NCBI GenBank assembly: GCA_963170055.1 | Contig: CAUJGJ010000093.1 | Coordinates: 725,001-742,500, forward strand | DNA: 17,500 nt | From: Halisarca cf. caerulea | Lineage: Eukaryota > Porifera > Demospongiae > Chondrillida > Halisarcidae | Direction of reading: 5' to 3' | Shown here: positions 16,704-17,500 of the stretch, piece by piece | Numbering within the stretch: position 1 is the first letter of the stretch | Layout of the letters: each line of letters opens with the position of its first letter | Made by a program: the position numbers and the translations under genes | The notes under the pieces: model-generated | Told to the model about the DNA's origin: nothing | Databases searched by the model: none | What the model saw: only the letters and a program-made list of their open reading frames with translations

Positions 16704-17064
16704 GTAATATCCTATCTATTTCTATGATTAATTAATTAAATAGCAGCAAGAAAGCAAAAGGAATAAAACAAAAAACCCAAAAAACATCACGTAATAATAT
16801 AATTCACACAGTACAACAAAGATTAATGGATACAACATTGATAGTTTGCATGTAAACACTGATTTTTTGACAGAATTTCAAATATAGATGAGGGGATCAT
16901 GTGAAATGCAATGGGATCTTTGTGCAAGATCATAAAAGAAATCAAGGGCATCCTAGCCAAATTATCCAGTAGATTCTAATGCTATCAGTTGTAAGATGTG
17001 TGTGATAGATAACTCTTCATACAAGGACCTCTTCCTTTCAGCGGCTTGATCAGCAGCATGAATT

Positions 17065-17099
17065 CTATCAATCTATCTATCTATCTATCTATCTATCTA
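17065..17099. repeat. (ATCT)n microsatellite
   Basis: About eight tetranucleotide units, followed after a short gap by a TA run, the same order as upstream in this intron. Confidence 0.9.
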
Positions 17100-17115
17100 A
17101 TATACATACATACAC

Positions 17116-17116
<1 letters not shown>

Positions 17117-17162
<46 letters not shown>
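17117..17162. repeat. (TA)n microsatellite
   Basis: About 22 TA units with a slip near 17123. Two open frames across it (17046-17255 plus, 17089-17304 minus) are low-complexity artefacts. Confidence 0.9.
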
Positions 17163-17167
<5 letters not shown>

Positions 17168-17431
17168 TATACCTTGTTTATCCGACAATGGTTTATCTGA
17201 AAATTCATATATCCAACACTTTCAATCCCCATCATATGCATACAACCTAACCTGATTCTTTCAACACCTGACACATTATACGAGGAACGATAATGGTCAG
17301 ACAATTAAATGATTGCCCACTGTATGTACTGTATATAGGTCCATTGGAGTATACTTGTACTATGTGTCAATTTGTATAATCATCATGATGTATACATAAC
17401 ATTGGTGTTTTTTATCTTGATCATGAATCAG

Positions 17432-17500
17432 ACTACAAACAGCACAATTAATGACACATGTCAATTCTGGGATTTTATGGCCAATGGTATGTCAAGAGTG
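17432..17500 (+). CDS. Exon 20 (partial): start of the GPS motif of the GAIN domain
   Basis: The acceptor is gaatcag before act, phase 0, matching the exon 19 donor. The peptide TTNSTINDT is followed by C-Q-F-W-D-F. Cys-x-Phe-Trp-Asp is the diagnostic opening of the GPS in adhesion GPCRs, which normally continues with W, G-C and the H-L/T cleavage site. Those residues would lie to the right of the window, so cleavage competence cannot be judged. Either the exon runs on past 17500 (…MANGMSRV), or it ends at 17486 with a good donor (g/gtatgt), phase 1, inside the GPS. The acceptor at 17442 (phase 2) does not fit exon 19. Confidence 0.85.

Larger units (their letters stand above)
15433..17431 (+). 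other. Intron 19 (1,999 bp), repeat-rich
   Basis: The largest intron in the window, splitting GAIN from the GPS. It holds palindromes at 15451-15498, a 38-bp tandem duplication, two direct-repeat modules, hairpin relatives and five microsatellites. From 16703 to 17064 it is plain AT-rich sequence with nothing recognised. No additional exon is needed between exons 19 and 20, though a small one cannot be excluded. Confidence 0.65.
1..17500 (+). other. Partial gene: adhesion-GPCR-type receptor ectodomain, 20 exons
   Basis: Twenty exons were placed by reading frame, GT-AG borders, matching intron phases and homology between repeats. They join into one frame: FN3/Ig array, EGF, HormR-like, GAIN-like, GPS start. 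In known adhesion GPCRs the N-terminal domains bind ligands or cells, and the GAIN domain cleaves the receptor at the GPS just before the first membrane helix. The many N-x-S/T sites and cysteines fit an extracellular product. The signal peptide, start codon and promoter are not in the window, nor are the end of the GPS, the membrane segments and the stop codon. A secreted or single-pass protein with a GAIN/GPS module (as in polycystin-type proteins) cannot be ruled out, but HormR just before GAIN argues for an adhesion GPCR. I see no gene on the minus strand. Confidence 0.85.

Noticed and set aside
17046..17304. Open frames rich in I and Y on both strands
   Set aside because: Translated microsatellite (ATCT and TA repeats).
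1..17500. tRNA, rRNA, CRISPR or bacterial operon features
   Set aside because: None seen. The spaced repeats are exons or microsatellites, and the gene structure is clearly eukaryotic.

Overview
The window is a stretch of intron-rich animal genomic DNA carrying the middle of one large plus-strand gene. Twenty exons with GT-AG boundaries can be read between 267 and 17500. They join without a frame break into about 1,919 codons, open at both ends. The order of domains is a tandem array of fibronectin-III-like (FN3) and immunoglobulin-like (Ig) domains, then one EGF domain, a hormone-receptor (HormR/HRM)-like domain, a GAIN-like region, and the start of a GPS motif (C-x-F-W-D-F) at the right edge. 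This is the ectodomain of an adhesion G-protein-coupled receptor (or a relative with the same cleavage module). The signal peptide and first exons lie to the left, and the end of the GPS and any seven-helix domain lie to the right. No bacterial or viral gene is seen. Compact AT-rich introns, palindromic MITEs and an Ig/FN3-rich adhesion GPCR suggest an early-branching animal. A demosponge such as Amphimedon is my best guess, but this is inference only.

Layout of the array: [FN3a-IgA1-IgB][FN3b-IgA2-IgB][FN3a-IgA1-IgB][FN3b-IgA2-IgB][FN3b-IgA2], positions 267-11967. Each domain is one exon, and every array exon and the EGF exon begins and ends in phase 1, so any of them can be skipped, duplicated or shuffled without a frameshift. 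Introns at equivalent positions are also alike, so whole genomic blocks of about 5-5.7 kb were duplicated recently. IgB exon 12 looks like the product of an unequal crossover: its left part resembles exon 6, and its right end and following intron resemble exons 3 and 9. The intron at 1-266 is of the IgB-to-FN3a type, so the array should continue to the left.

From about 12240 the sequence is single-copy. EGF (12899-13018) and HormR (13416-13651) exons are followed by GAIN exons in mixed phases (13963-14097, 14179-14273, 15054-15432) and by the GPS exon from 17432.

The introns hold several young non-autonomous mobile elements. Their insertion can be inferred by comparison with empty sister introns: a Tc1/mariner-like MITE (12003-12166), a 255-bp foldback element (7606-7860), a TIR element (4811-5018, with a second copy cut by the left edge), and two copies of a GGGTA/GGGTC-headed family. 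There are also abutting inverted-repeat elements (14447-14781) and, in the last 2-kb intron, repeat modules bounded by microsatellites.
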